Positions 1 through 8,514 are shown, counted from the stretch's first letter. The stretch is 38,199 nucleotides of DNA from an uncultured Eubacteriales bacterium (GCA_902493345.1 CABUPM010000008.1:1-38199); one strand, 5' to 3'. Notes: generated from the letters alone by a model not told the origin. Program-made: numbers and translations.

Positions 1-2
1 TT

Positions 3-1658
3 TTTACCGGAGAGCTGGAAAAAAGCAATGTGCTGATCGAGGACGACAGGATTATCGGACTCGGAGAGTATGGAGAGGCGGATGCTGATGAGTCGATGGA
101 CGCCGCGGGAATGTATATATGTCCGGGCTTTATTGACGGACACATCCACATTGAGAGCACGATGCTTCTGCCTGTGGAATTTGCCCGCGCGGCGGTTCCG
201 CATGGAACGACAGCGGTGGTTGCGGATCCGCATGAGATTGCCAATGTGTGCGGAAAAGCAGGGATTCGTTATATGCTGGAGAGAAGCGAACAGCTTCCGA
301 TGACGGTATATGTAATGATTCCGTCCTGTGTTCCGGCGACAGAATTTGACGAGTCCGGAGCCAGGCTGGAAGCGGATGATATCGTAGAATTCTACGGCCA
401 TCCCAGAGTGCTGGGACTGGGCGAGATGATGAACTATCCCGGAGTGCTCGCGGGCAATCCCGGAGTAATGGATAAGATCCATAAGACTTTAGAGCGAGGC
501 CTGTTGGTCAACGGACATGCGCCCCTCCTTTCAGGGAAAGCGTTGGACGCTTACATTGCGGCCGGAATCAGTGACGATCACGAGTGTTCTTCTGCGGAGG
601 AGGCAATCGAACGCATCCGCAAGGGACAGAGAGTTATGATCCGGCAGGGGACGGCGGCGCGCAATCTGGAAGCACTGCTGCCGCTGTTTGACGAGCCGTA
701 TGCTTCGAGATGCCTTCTGGTAACGGATGATAAGCATCCGGCGGATCTGCTGAAGCACGGTCATATCGATGATATTATCCGGAGCGCGGCGCGGCAGGGC
801 AAGAGCGCGGTTACAGGAATCCGCATGGCAACGCTATGGGCGGCAGAGTATTTCGGACTCCGGCATGTCGGCGCGGTGGCGCCGGGATATAAAGCGGATC
901 TCGTGCTGCTGACAGATCTGGAACAGGTAAAAGTGCACAGCGTCTATAAGGACGGAGTGCTGGTGGCAGAGAAGGGACAGTGCCTGCCGTTTGCCGAAGC
1001 GGAAGGCAGGCAAGAAGAGGAAGAGCAGATACGGCATTCCTTCTGCATGAAGACCATGCGGCCAGAGGATTTTCAGCTGGATATTCACGGAAAGCATCGC
1101 TGTCGTGTGATTCGGCTGGTTAAGGGAGAGCTTCTGACAGAAGAAATGCATACCGAAGTGGATTTTGATAAGGATAACGGAATAGACCTAGGTCGGGATG
1201 TCCTTAAGATTGCGGTGGTGGAACGCCATCATGGCACAGGCCATGTCGGTATGGGACTGATCTCCGGGATCGGATTGAAAAAGGGAGCCATTGCTTCTTC
1301 GGTATCTCATGACGCGCACAATCTGATTATCGTAGGGACCAATGAAGAAGATATGGCGATTGCGGCCAATAGGCTCTGCGAACTCGGCGGCGGGATTCTT
1401 ACGGTGGCCGAAGGCGAGATCATCGCAGAGATGCCGCTGCCGTATGCGGGACTGATGACGGGAGCCGATGCGCAGACTGCGGCGCGGCAGAATGACGCAG
1501 TGCGGGAAAGCGTCCACTCCTTGGGCGTACCGCAGGAGACGGAACCGTTTATGACAACCGCATTTATCAGCCTGACAGTAATTCCGCATATCAAGATCAC
1601 CACCTTGGGATTGGTGGATGTGGACCGGCAGGAACAGGTGCCGTTGGTAGAAGATTGA
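3..1658 (+). CDS. ade: Adenine deaminase, 5' end outside the window
   Basis: Amidohydrolase-superfamily enzyme converting adenine to hypoxanthine and ammonia in the cytoplasm (purine salvage). The frame is open to the first base of the window and reads FTGELEKSNVLIEDDRIIGLG, the usual N-terminal beta-sandwich of Ade, so the GTG at 30 is not the real start; roughly 20 residues should lie upstream. The metal-binding motif GFIDGHIHIEST is encoded near 126-161, NGHAPLLSG near 513-539 and ISDDHECSS near 568-594. The second half is the Ade C-terminal domain (GHVGMGLISGIGLKKGAIASSVSHDAHN, encoded near 1240-1322). The order of motifs and the length (551 residues visible) match the family, so the call is firm. 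A strong terminator begins one base after the stop. Confidence 0.95.
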   Translation, partial: FTGELEKSNVLIEDDRIIGLGEYGEADADESMDAAGMYICPGFIDGHIHIESTMLLPVEFARAAVPHGTTAVVADPHEIANVCGKAGIRYMLERSEQLPMTVYVMIPSCVPATEFDESGARLEADDIVEFYGHPRVLGLGEMMNYPGVLAGNPGVMDKIHKTLERGLLVNGHAPLLSGKALDAYIAAGISDDHECSSAEEAIERIRKGQRVMIRQGTAARNLEALLPLFDEPYASRCLLVTDDKHPADLLKHGHIDDIIRSAARQGKSAVTGIRMATLWAAEYFGLRHVGAVAPGYKADLVLLTDLEQVKVHSVYKDGVLVAEKGQCLPFAEAEGRQEEEEQIRHSFCMKTMRPEDFQLDIHGKHRCRVIRLVKGELLTEEMHTEVDFDKDNGIDLGRDVLKIAVVERHHGTGHVGMGLISGIGLKKGAIASSVSHDAHNLIIVGTNEEDMAIAANRLCELGGGILTVAEGEIIAEMPLPYAGLMTGADAQTAARQNDAVRESVHSLGVPQETEPFMTTAFISLTVIPHIKITTLGLVDVDRQEQVPLVED

Positions 1659-1696
1659 AAAAAGGTGTTTCAGGAGCGAACCTGAAACACCTTTTT
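1659..1696. terminator. Bidirectional terminator between ade and the AraC gene
   Basis: A perfect 16-bp stem (1659-1674 with 1681-1696, core GGTGTTTCAGG) and a 6-nt loop, flanked by an A-run and a T-run. It lies between two convergent genes and can end transcription from both sides. Confidence 0.93.
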
Positions 1697-1697
1697 G

Positions 1698-2567
1698 TTA
1701 GCTGTGTGTCTTTTCCTGCCGGGCTTGATTGCGGTAATCTCTGGGAGACTGTCCGCTGAGCCGACGGAAGATCTTGGAGAAGTACAGGGGATCATCAATG
1801 CCGACAGAATAGCTGACTTCCTGAATGGACAGAGTGGTATCCCGCAGCAGGGACTGCGCGTTGCGGATCCGTACAAGCTGAATATACTCGGAGACGGTCA
1901 TGCCCATATCGCTTTTGAAGATGCGGGAAATATACGAGCGGCTGTAGCTTACATGCTGGCAAAGCGTATCCATGTCAATCGGCAGATAAAAATTCTGATC
2001 GATAAAGGCTGTGATCTTGGCCGGAATGGATTCCTCCGGTTCTGGCCGCACGGTCTCTTTGGTACGCAGCGCCAGATCGATTTTATAAAAGAGGGTATAG
2101 AGCGCGCCGATAGCACAGAAACGGTAACGATCTTCTTCATCGCCCAGCGCGTTGATGATCTGGTACATGGAACGCTGCAAGGAGTCATTGAGAATGCTGT
2201 TCAGCACATAATGTTCGGTCGTGATGTGGATACTGTGGAGAAAACGCGGACATAGGGAGGAGTTAAAGGCGACCCACATGATCTCCCAAGGATCGTCCGG
2301 ATCGGCCCAGTAATGATGCAGATGGCGGGGAAAAAGGAAAAATATATCCCCTGCTGTAAGCGGAACGGCAGGATGTGAGTCTTGCTCCAGATAGCCTTTG
2401 CCGGAAACGACAATGACTAGCTTGTAGGTGTCCAGAACGCGCGGGCCGATGTTGTGCGAAGGACTGCATTTTCGCTGTCCGGCCCAAGAGATGTGGATGT
2501 CTGCCGGAGAGGAAAAAGACGATTCTTTTGGAAGCGTATAAAAATACTGCCTTATGGATTCTTCCAT
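1698..2567 (-). CDS. AraC-family transcriptional regulator
   Basis: 289-residue regulator with an N-terminal AraC-type cupin sensor domain (motif LTAGDIFFLFPRHLHHYW) and a C-terminal double helix-turn-helix domain (SRSYISRIFKSDMG ... FSKIFRRLSGQSPRDYR). These proteins usually bind a sugar or other small molecule and activate nearby uptake or catabolic genes. The ATG at 2567 is chosen because AAAGGAG lies 9 nt upstream; the ATG at 2573 is too close to it and the longer frame has no RBS. The gene is monocistronic and convergent with ade. The effector is unknown; the GH95 glycosidase 1 kb away is a possible target but nothing in the sequence proves it. Confidence 0.9.
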   Translation of the reverse strand: MEESIRQYFYTLPKESSFSSPADIHISWAGQRKCSPSHNIGPRVLDTYKLVIVVSGKGYLEQDSHPAVPLTAGDIFFLFPRHLHHYWADPDDPWEIMWVAFNSSLCPRFLHSIHITTEHYVLNSILNDSLQRSMYQIINALGDEEDRYRFCAIGALYTLFYKIDLALRTKETVRPEPEESIPAKITAFIDQNFYLPIDMDTLCQHVSYSRSYISRIFKSDMGMTVSEYIQLVRIRNAQSLLRDTTLSIQEVSYSVGIDDPLYFSKIFRRLSGQSPRDYRNQARQEKTHS

Positions 2568-2589
2568 GATCATCAACTCCTTTGCGGTT

Positions 2590-2618
2590 ATTTTAGCATG
2601 ATGGGACAAGAAAGACAA
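2590..2618 (-). promoter_or_regulatory. Sigma-A promoter of the AraC gene
   Basis: Minus strand TTGTCT (2613-2618), 17-bp spacer, TAAAAT (2590-2595), about 20 bp upstream of the chosen start. Confidence 0.6.
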
Positions 2619-2653
2619 GGAAAAATGTTTAGAAAGTTGTAAGATTCGTAGGA

Positions 2654-2682
2654 TTGCGAAGCAGGCGTTCCTATGGTATAAT
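2654..2682 (+). promoter_or_regulatory. Sigma-A promoter of the cyclophilin gene
   Basis: TTGCGA (2654-2659), 17-bp spacer, perfect TATAAT (2677-2682), 75 bp before the chosen start. Confidence 0.75.
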
Positions 2683-2756
2683 AATGACGGCTTGAAAAAT
2701 AAAAGACTCAGGCCGGAATAAGCTGCGTCAGAATGACGGGAAACGGGGAATCAGAT

Positions 2757-3344
2757 ATGAAAAGGTTGATGGCGGCGCTGTGCGCGCTGGTACTGGCGAT
2801 GGGAGTCATGGCAGGATGTTCCGAAAGCGCCGGGCAAGAGAGTCAGCAGGAGAACAACAATCCTGTAGTTACGGTGGAGATGGCGAATGGCGGCGTGTTC
2901 CAGATCGAGCTGTATCCGGATAAAGCGCCCAATACGGTCAATAATTTTATCTCACTGGTACAGAAGGGATACTACGATGGGATTATCTTTCATCGGGTAG
3001 AGGCTGGACTTCTGGTGCAGGGCGGCGATCCGAACGGCACAGGAATCGGCGGACCGGGATATCAGATCAAAGGCGAATTTTCCAACAATGGCGTGGAGAA
3101 TGATCTGAAGCATACGACGGGCGTGATCTCAATGGCCCGGACGATGCTCTCCTACGATACGGCGGGCAGCCAGTTCTTCATCTGCCTGACAGATCTGCCG
3201 TCATTGGATGGAGACTATGCGACATTCGGAAAAGTAATCAGCGGTATGGATGTCGTACAGAAGATTGCCGTGGGAGATACGATGAAGAAGGTTACAGTGG
3301 ATACCAAGGGCGTGACGTATCCGGAACCGGAGAAGATTCAATAA
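2757..3344 (+). CDS. Cyclophilin-type peptidyl-prolyl isomerase, lipoprotein
   Basis: 195-residue secreted lipoprotein that catalyses proline cis-trans isomerisation outside the membrane. A short basic N-terminus and hydrophobic stretch end in the lipobox VMAGC, so the mature protein should start at that cysteine and be lipid-anchored. A Q/E/N-rich linker follows, then one cyclophilin domain with YYDGIIFHRVEAGLLVQGGDP (catalytic Arg kept; the usual FMIQGGDP is LLVQGGDP) and GSQFFIC. The start at 2757 is preferred over the ATG at 2733 because it places the signal peptide at the N-terminus and has a GGGGA 8 nt upstream. Own promoter and terminator make it a single-gene unit. Folding of exported proteins is the likely role, by family knowledge. 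Confidence 0.92.
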   Translation: MKRLMAALCALVLAMGVMAGCSESAGQESQQENNNPVVTVEMANGGVFQIELYPDKAPNTVNNFISLVQKGYYDGIIFHRVEAGLLVQGGDPNGTGIGGPGYQIKGEFSNNGVENDLKHTTGVISMARTMLSYDTAGSQFFICLTDLPSLDGDYATFGKVISGMDVVQKIAVGDTMKKVTVDTKGVTYPEPEKIQ

Positions 3345-3354
3345 TTCAATCCAT

Positions 3355-3404
3355 AAAAGCAGGGACTGCTCATCCGATCATGCAGGATGAACAGTCCCTG
3401 TTTT
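3355..3404. terminator. Bidirectional terminator
   Basis: Long stem AGCAGGGACTGCTCATCC with GGATGAACAGTCCCTG and a T-run, closing the cyclophilin unit on the plus strand and the yqeY-GH95 operon on the minus strand. Confidence 0.9.
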
Positions 3405-3420
3405 ATTGGATCCATCCGTT

Positions 3421-5802
3421 TTAACCGCGGCTTATCAGTCGGCCCTTCAGATAGGTATAAGTACCGGCCTGCGGGAAGAAAATCTCCGTGACCTGGCCAT
3501 CCGCGTGGAGGCGGAAAGGCGCATCGATCGCGTGTCCCGCGCGGAATACACAGTGATGCAGCCGGCCATTCTCCCAGAAGATATCCAGTGTCAGGCCGTG
3601 CGGCGCGCGCAGTCCTGTAATGGAACCACTCTGCCAGCAGGCAGCGCTGGGCAGGGCAGGCAGAAGATAGATCTCCTGATCCCAGGCCTGAAGGAAAAGC
3701 TCAGCGATTCCGGCGCAGACACCGAAGTTGCCGTCGATCTGAAACGGAGGATGCGCGTCAAAGAGGTTGGGGTAGGAACCGCCGCCCAGAAGATGCACCT
3801 CGCCGTCCGTCGGGGCGGGACGCAGCTGCTGCTGGATCAGGGACAGGGCATGGTCTCCGTCATGCAGACGGGCCCACATATTGATCTTCCAGCCCAGACT
3901 CCAGCCGGTACCGTCATCGCCGCGGATTTCCAGAGAACGCTGGCAGGCCTTCGCCAGTTCCGGCGTGGATTCCGGTGTGATCTGATGCGCCGGATGCAGT
4001 CCGTACAGATGAGAGACATGGCGGTGATGGGGATCATTTTCCTGATACTCCTCTTCCCACTCCAACAGCTGTCCCTGGGAGCCAATCCGTTCACCCTGTA
4101 AAAGCGGCAGGATCCGGCGTACTTCAGCGGCATCCGGGGTATCCTCACCCAGTTCCTCCAATGTCCGCAGATAATGTCCAAAGACTTCGCGGACAATGGT
4201 CTGGCTCATGTTGGCTTCGCGGGCAATCTTGCATATTTCGCCGTTATATATGAAAACGTTTTCCGGAGAAGTCGCGGGCGTAATGATGTATTTGCCGTCC
4301 GGATTCTGACGAAGCGTATCCAAATAGAATTCTACGACAGCCGTCAACACTGGCAGAACCTGTTCCTTCAGGAAATCCTTATCGTCGGAATACAGGTAAT
4401 GATCCCACATATGGCGGCTCAGCCATCCGAAGGACATACCCCAGAAGCAGGAGTGCGTGTAACCCTTGCGGTGTTCGCCAACAGGATTGGTCACGCCCCA
4501 GAGGTCTGTATTATGATGGGAGACGCTGCCGCGGGCATGGTAAACGGTTGCGGCAGTCTCAGCGCCCTTTTGCATAATGAGACGAATCAATCGGAAGAGC
4601 GGTTCCGCCATCTCCGGCAATCCGCAGATCTCGGCAGGCCAATAGTTCATCTCGGTATTGATATTGATGGTAAAGTTGGAGCTCCATACCGGACGAATCA
4701 GATGACTCCAGATTCCCTGCAGGTTCGCGGGCTGAGTTCCGGGCCGCGAAGAAGCGATCAGGAGATACCGCCCATAATGGAAGAGCAGCGAGTAGAGTAC
4801 CGGATCATCCTTGGTCTCGGCAAATTTCTGAATCCGGACATCGGTCGGCATATCCTGGCCTTCAGCGGAAAGATTCAGCGAAGTGCGGCTGTAATACGGA
4901 GAGTATTCTGCCAGATGACGCTGGAAAAGATCTGCCGCGGAAAACTGCAGGAGATGCTCGATATCTTTATGGCACAGAGCTGTTTCGTCCACACCTTCAC
5001 GTTCCGGATCCTTTTCCGGGCCGTTGAAGCTGGAACGAATCGCCAGATAGATGGTGACAGAATCGGCATTTTCAATCAGGATGGTATCCTTCTCCGAGGT
5101 CAGAGTGCCTCCTGTAAGTACCGGAGCGGCTATCATACACCCGCGCATTCCGACATGGCCATCTTCCGACTCCCAATGGATCGGATCCGGGCAGGTACGG
5201 AGATAGTGAGGAGCGACTCGGGACGGGCAGCGCATGCTGGCAATCATCTGAGAGTCCGCGATGTCCACACGATGCAGCAGCGGCGAATCATAGGAGAGGC
5301 GCAGGCTGATCTTGCCAGGCTGATCTGCCGTGAAACGCATGATGATGCCGTGGTCCGGATAGGACGCGAAATATTCACGGATATAGTGTACGCCGTCAGC
5401 GCAGAAGGTCACGCTGGCAGAGGCGGAACGCAGATCCAGATCCCGACAGTACTCCGTAACGGAACCGGAGAGACCGAGGAAGTTCATGTGCAGAGTACCG
5501 GCAGGCATATAAGAATTGGTGAAATCCCCCAGCGCTTCCTTTTCGATAATCTCCTGGGCCTCCAGGAAACGGTGTTCCGCGACCAGCTTGCGGCAGTGTT
5601 CCATGGTCTCTGCGGAAACCGGAAGATTGGTGTCATGCGGATATCCGGACCAGAGCGTATCCTCGTTGAGAGGAAGCTGGTCCTGCCAGGGCTGTCCCCA
5701 GACCATGGCGCCGAGACGGCCGCTTCCGATGGGTAGGGCTTCTACCCATTGCTCGGCACACTGATGGTAATACAGGCGATGGGCGGCTTCGGAAGCTTTC
5801 AT
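3421..5802 (-). CDS. GH95 family glycosidase (alpha-L-fucosidase or alpha-L-galactosidase)
   Basis: 793-residue glycoside hydrolase of family 95, which hydrolyses terminal alpha-1,2-linked L-fucose or L-galactose by inversion. N-terminal GH95 signature EALPIGSGRLGAMVWG is followed by the (alpha/alpha)6 catalytic domain. Visible active-site equivalents are Asn380 and Asn382 in TININTEMNYWPAE, Glu514 in TSPENVF and Asp690 in QIDGNFG. Residue 378, two before Asn380, is Thr; the matching position is His419 in bifidobacterial AfcA, and Thr there has been linked to alpha-L-galactosidase preference. There is no signal peptide, so it should act in the cytoplasm on imported oligosaccharides. Its ATG overlaps the yqeY stop (ATGA), so it is translationally coupled. 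No sugar transporter lies nearby. Confidence 0.93.
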   Translation of the reverse strand: MKASEAAHRLYYHQCAEQWVEALPIGSGRLGAMVWGQPWQDQLPLNEDTLWSGYPHDTNLPVSAETMEHCRKLVAEHRFLEAQEIIEKEALGDFTNSYMPAGTLHMNFLGLSGSVTEYCRDLDLRSASASVTFCADGVHYIREYFASYPDHGIIMRFTADQPGKISLRLSYDSPLLHRVDIADSQMIASMRCPSRVAPHYLRTCPDPIHWESEDGHVGMRGCMIAAPVLTGGTLTSEKDTILIENADSVTIYLAIRSSFNGPEKDPEREGVDETALCHKDIEHLLQFSAADLFQRHLAEYSPYYSRTSLNLSAEGQDMPTDVRIQKFAETKDDPVLYSLLFHYGRYLLIASSRPGTQPANLQGIWSHLIRPVWSSNFTININTEMNYWPAEICGLPEMAEPLFRLIRLIMQKGAETAATVYHARGSVSHHNTDLWGVTNPVGEHRKGYTHSCFWGMSFGWLSRHMWDHYLYSDDKDFLKEQVLPVLTAVVEFYLDTLRQNPDGKYIITPATSPENVFIYNGEICKIAREANMSQTIVREVFGHYLRTLEELGEDTPDAAEVRRILPLLQGERIGSQGQLLEWEEEYQENDPHHRHVSHLYGLHPAHQITPESTPELAKACQRSLEIRGDDGTGWSLGWKINMWARLHDGDHALSLIQQQLRPAPTDGEVHLLGGGSYPNLFDAHPPFQIDGNFGVCAGIAELFLQAWDQEIYLLPALPSAACWQSGSITGLRAPHGLTLDIFWENGRLHHCVFRAGHAIDAPFRLHADGQVTEIFFPQAGTYTYLKGRLISRG

Positions 5803-6245
5803 TGCATCACCTTTCCGAGAAGCTGGTTGACCAGCGCACCGTCGGCCTTTCCTTTTACACGGGGCATCAGAACCTTCATGATGCGGCCCTTATCCTTGGG
5901 GGTCGGGGACTCGATGCCGAGTTCGTTAAGCACTGCCTGGATCTCTGCCTGAATCTGTGCTTCGTCCATCATCTGGGGAGCATATTCCTGCAGGAGCGCC
6001 AGATTGGCCTGGGCCTCCGCCAGAAGGTCCGGACGGCTGGCTGGGGTGGAATCGATCGTTTCCTGTACCTGCTTGATTTGTTTCATAATGACGGAATTGA
6101 TCTCCTCTTCCGTCAGATCCGCGCGTTTGTCAATCTGAACATTTTTCAAAATACCATACAGATACGCGATATTATCTTTACGCTGCCGTTCGCCGGCTTT
6201 GAGAGCGGCGATCATATCTGCTTTGATTTGGTCCATTTTACTCAT
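5799..6245 (-). CDS. yqeY: GatB/YqeY domain protein
   Basis: 148-residue cytoplasmic protein of the YqeY family, related to the tail domain of GatB and thought to bind tRNA. The sequence starts MSKMDQIKADMIAALKAG and ends with KGKADGALVNQLLGKVM, both typical of YqeY. The start at 6245 has AAAGGCGG 9 nt upstream; the longer frame runs through the 5' leader and promoter and is rejected. First gene of a two-gene operon with the GH95 enzyme, with which it shares a 4-bp stop/start overlap. In many Firmicutes yqeY follows rpsU; pairing with a glycosidase is unusual. Confidence 0.92.
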   Translation of the reverse strand: MSKMDQIKADMIAALKAGERQRKDNIAYLYGILKNVQIDKRADLTEEEINSVIMKQIKQVQETIDSTPASRPDLLAEAQANLALLQEYAPQMMDEAQIQAEIQAVLNELGIESPTPKDKGRIMKVLMPRVKGKADGALVNQLLGKVMQ

Positions 6246-6277
6246 AGTAGCAATCCGCCTTTCTAAAAATGTAATAA

Positions 6278-6319
6278 GCGTGACATGGGGCCCGGAACCG
6301 GATCCGGACCATATCACGC
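6278..6319 (-). promoter_or_regulatory. Hairpin at the 5' end of the yqeY-GH95 transcript
   Basis: An inverted repeat (6278-6288 with 6309-6319, 10 of 11 pairs) encloses a GC-rich loop containing the palindrome TCCGGA. It starts just downstream of the minus-strand -10 box, so the transcript would begin with this stem-loop. This could protect the RNA 5' end or be regulatory; no Rfam family is recognised. Confidence 0.55.
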
Positions 6320-6321
6320 TC

Positions 6322-6350
6322 ATTATAGCACACTCCGCAAAGATTGCCAA
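6322..6350 (-). promoter_or_regulatory. Sigma-A promoter of yqeY-GH95
   Basis: Minus strand TTGGCA (6345-6350), 17-bp spacer, perfect TATAAT (6322-6327). Confidence 0.8.
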
Positions 6351-6357
6351 TTCTCTC

Positions 6358-6386
6358 TTGCCTTTTTTTAGAATTCGTTTTATAAT
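6358..6386 (+). promoter_or_regulatory. Sigma-A promoter of the dipeptide epimerase operon
   Basis: TTGCCT (6358-6363), 17-bp spacer, TATAAT (6381-6386), back to back with the divergent yqeY promoter, 8 bp between the two -35 boxes. GAGGAGG (6402-6408) is the RBS. Confidence 0.75.
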
Positions 6387-6416
6387 AATTCAAAATCTTT
6401 CGAGGAGGTTTCTGCA

Positions 6417-7496
6417 ATGAAGATTACATCCATTCAGATAGGGGAAGTATTTGTGCCGCTGGTGACACCATTCAAGACGGCGCTTCGGACTGTGGAGAAT
6501 GTAGAGGATATCGTAATCCGAATCAATACCGATACGGATGCCGTGGGCTATGGAGAGGCGCCTCCGACGGCGGTAATCACGGGCGACACCAAGGGGTCCA
6601 TTGTGACGGCCATACGGGATTTTATCGCGCCGGCCATCATTGGGATGGACGTACAGGATCTGGATGGAATCATGCACCGGCTGCATAAGGCGATTCTGAA
6701 GAATACCTCAGCCAAGGCGGCGGTGGATATGGCGGTATATGATCTGTATGCCAAGAGTCTGGGTGTGCCGTTGTACAAGGCGCTGGGCGGCGCGTCGGAT
6801 ACGGTGGAAACCGATTTGACAATCAGTGTGGATACGGTGGATAAAATGGTCGCGGACAGTCTGGCGGCGACGGCGCAGGGATACCGCATCCTGAAGATCA
6901 AGGTAGGAAAAGAGGGTATGGCCGACGTGGAGCGGATCCGTGCCATCCGAGAAGCGGTAGGGCCGGAGATCGCACTCCGCGTGGATGCCAATCAGGGATG
7001 GAGCGCCAAGGAGGCTGTGCGCATCATCGGCCGGCTGGAGGATCTGGGAATTGGCATCGATCTGGTAGAACAGCCGGTCGGCGCGCATGATCTGGCAGGC
7101 ATGCAGTATGTCACGCAGCATACCTATACGCCGATTCTGGCAGATGAGAGCGTATTTTCGGCGGAGGATGCCATCCGGATTATTCAGATGGGCGCGGCGG
7201 ATCTGATCAATATCAAACTGATGAAAACCGGCGGAATCTATGAGGCGCTCAAGATCTGCAGTATCGCGGAGATATACGGTGTAGAGTGCATGATGGGCTG
7301 CATGCTGGAGAGCAAGATCGCAGTCAGCGCTGCGGCGCATTTGACGGCGGCCAAGTCGGTGATTACAAGGGCGGATTTGGATGGCCCGGGGCTCTGCAAG
7401 ATCGATCCGTACACCGGCGGCCCGATCTATGAGAATGCGCTGATTCATATGACAGACGCGCCGGGAATCGGAATCACAGCCGTTCCCAATCTGTGA
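6417..7496 (+). CDS. L-Ala-D/L-Glu dipeptide epimerase (enolase superfamily)
   Basis: 359-residue mandelate racemase/muconate-lactonizing-type enzyme of the enolase superfamily, most like dipeptide epimerases that act on L-Ala-D-Glu from recycled peptidoglycan. The N-terminal capping domain is followed by the barrel with the KxK pair Lys160/Lys162 (LKIKVGK), metal ligands Asp190 (RVDANQGW), Glu218 (LVEQP) and Asp243 (LADES), and the second catalytic lysine in NIKLMKTGG (Lys270). The C-terminal DLDGP motif is also typical. All catalytic residues are present. It has its own promoter and a strong RBS, and is followed 10 bp later by a HAD phosphatase. No murein peptide ligase or peptidase lies next to it, so substrate assignment rests on family resemblance only. 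Confidence 0.88.
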   Translation: MKITSIQIGEVFVPLVTPFKTALRTVENVEDIVIRINTDTDAVGYGEAPPTAVITGDTKGSIVTAIRDFIAPAIIGMDVQDLDGIMHRLHKAILKNTSAKAAVDMAVYDLYAKSLGVPLYKALGGASDTVETDLTISVDTVDKMVADSLAATAQGYRILKIKVGKEGMADVERIRAIREAVGPEIALRVDANQGWSAKEAVRIIGRLEDLGIGIDLVEQPVGAHDLAGMQYVTQHTYTPILADESVFSAEDAIRIIQMGAADLINIKLMKTGGIYEALKICSIAEIYGVECMMGCMLESKIAVSAAAHLTAAKSVITRADLDGPGLCKIDPYTGGPIYENALIHMTDAPGIGITAVPNL

Positions 7497-7506
7497 GGCT
7501 GCGGGG

Positions 7507-8109
7507 ATGATCCGGAATATTGTTTTCGATATCGGGATGGTGCTGGTGGATTTCCGTTGGAAAAGCCTGATGGAAGAATTGGGGTTCACCGGGGATAGGC
7601 TGGAAGGAGCGGCGCGGGCGACAGTGCTGGGCCCTTATTGGAATGAATTTGACCGCAGCGAGAAATCCGGAGAGGAGATCCGTGAGCTATGCTGTCAGTA
7701 CGCGCCGGAGTATGAACGGGAGATCCGTACTTTTTTTGAACATATCGGGGAGATCTGCCGGGAATATCCGGAATCGGCGGACTGGCTGCGTTCTTATAAG
7801 GAAAAGGGATATAAGGTGTACCTGCTGAGCAATTATGCGCGCATGTCTTTTACCAAGGCAACTCCACCGTTCTCCTTTTTATCTGTGGTAGACGGAGGCG
7901 TGATCTCGTACGAGGTCCGGAAGATCAAGCCGGAACCGGAGATCTACCATGCGTTATTGGAGAAGTATAGCTTGAAGGCAGAGGAGTGCGCCTTTGTCGA
8001 TGATAACGCGGCGAATATCGCTGCCGCGAAAGCACTGGGATTTGCCGCGGTGCAGCATGTTTCCAGAGAGGAGACATGCCGCCGGTTAGCGGAGTTGGGG
8101 GTGCGGTAA
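7507..8109 (+). CDS. HAD-superfamily hydrolase (subfamily IA, YihX-like)
   Basis: 200-residue cytoplasmic phosphatase of the haloacid dehalogenase superfamily. Motif I is VFDIGMVLVDF: the nucleophile Asp8 is present, and the second Asp of DxD is Gly, as in YihX-type sugar phosphatases. Motif II is LLSNY, motif III KIKPEPEIY, motif IV FVDDNAANI. A helical cap lies between motifs I and II. It starts 10 bp after the epimerase stop and has no promoter of its own, so it is cotranscribed. Sugar phosphate or nucleotide substrates are typical, but the real substrate cannot be read from sequence. Confidence 0.87.
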   Translation: MIRNIVFDIGMVLVDFRWKSLMEELGFTGDRLEGAARATVLGPYWNEFDRSEKSGEEIRELCCQYAPEYEREIRTFFEHIGEICREYPESADWLRSYKEKGYKVYLLSNYARMSFTKATPPFSFLSVVDGGVISYEVRKIKPEPEIYHALLEKYSLKAEECAFVDDNAANIAAAKALGFAAVQHVSREETCRRLAELGVR

Positions 8110-8168
8110 AGAAATATTCTTGCGGCAATAAATGGAGATTACTGCAGCAAGAATAATCGGATAGACAG

Positions 8169-8206
8169 AAACGGGCCGATTGGAGATACCCCAATCGACC
8201 TGTTTT
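8169..8206. terminator. Terminator between the HAD gene and the BMC operon
   Basis: Stem AACGGGCCGATTGG with CCAATCGACCTGTTT (with a G-U pair) around a 6-nt loop, with a short T-run. A second inverted repeat ATTCTTGC (8116-8123) / GCAAGAAT (8147-8154) sits just upstream and on the minus strand is followed by a T-rich stretch. Together they separate two convergent units. Confidence 0.75.
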
Positions 8207-8222
8207 ACATAGCTGAATTTTA

Positions 8223-8498
8223 TTATTTTCGAAAGCCTTCTACGATACGGACGGTTTCCTCAGAGGGACCGGAAATAACGGCGCTTTTGCAGATCTCGCA
8301 GGGCGGGTTCTGGGTAACTCTGCCTATAGCGGCCTGTACAGCAGATACGCTGCCTGCCATAAAGATCAATGAGTGTCCGCCGCATTTGGTATGTTTGGCG
8401 ATATATTCCACATCCGAAGTCTTGAGCATCTGATCGACGACCAGAATACAATGGGCGGAACCTACGACTTCTACCAATCCGAATGCCTGATATTTCAT
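8223..8498 (-). CDS. Bacterial microcompartment shell protein (single BMC domain), cysteine-containing
   Basis: 91-residue single BMC-domain protein, the type that forms flat hexamers tiling the shell of carboxysome-like organelles. It opens MKYQAFGLVEVVGSAHCIL and has the classic FMAGSVSAVQAAI helix segment. The normal pore loop (KIGSG in PduA) is KCGGH here, with Cys39 at or next to the pore; a CxxC (Cys67, Cys70) and Cys17 are also present. Cysteines at the pore hold Fe-S clusters in some shell proteins (PduT, GrpU), but that is only a possibility here. GGGAGG lies 7 nt before the ATG. Second gene of a two-gene operon, 16 bp after the other shell gene. No enzyme, vertex (BMC-P) or encapsulation-peptide gene is next to it. 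Confidence 0.9.
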   Translation of the reverse strand: MKYQAFGLVEVVGSAHCILVVDQMLKTSDVEYIAKHTKCGGHSLIFMAGSVSAVQAAIGRVTQNPPCEICKSAVISGPSEETVRIVEGFRK

Positions 8499-8514
8499 GT
8501 TTGTATCCTCCCTG

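Noticed and set aside
4174..5736. 520-residue plus-strand open frame inside the GH95 gene
   Set aside because: Antisense shadow: no RBS, no family motif, and the opposite strand encodes all GH95 catalytic motifs.
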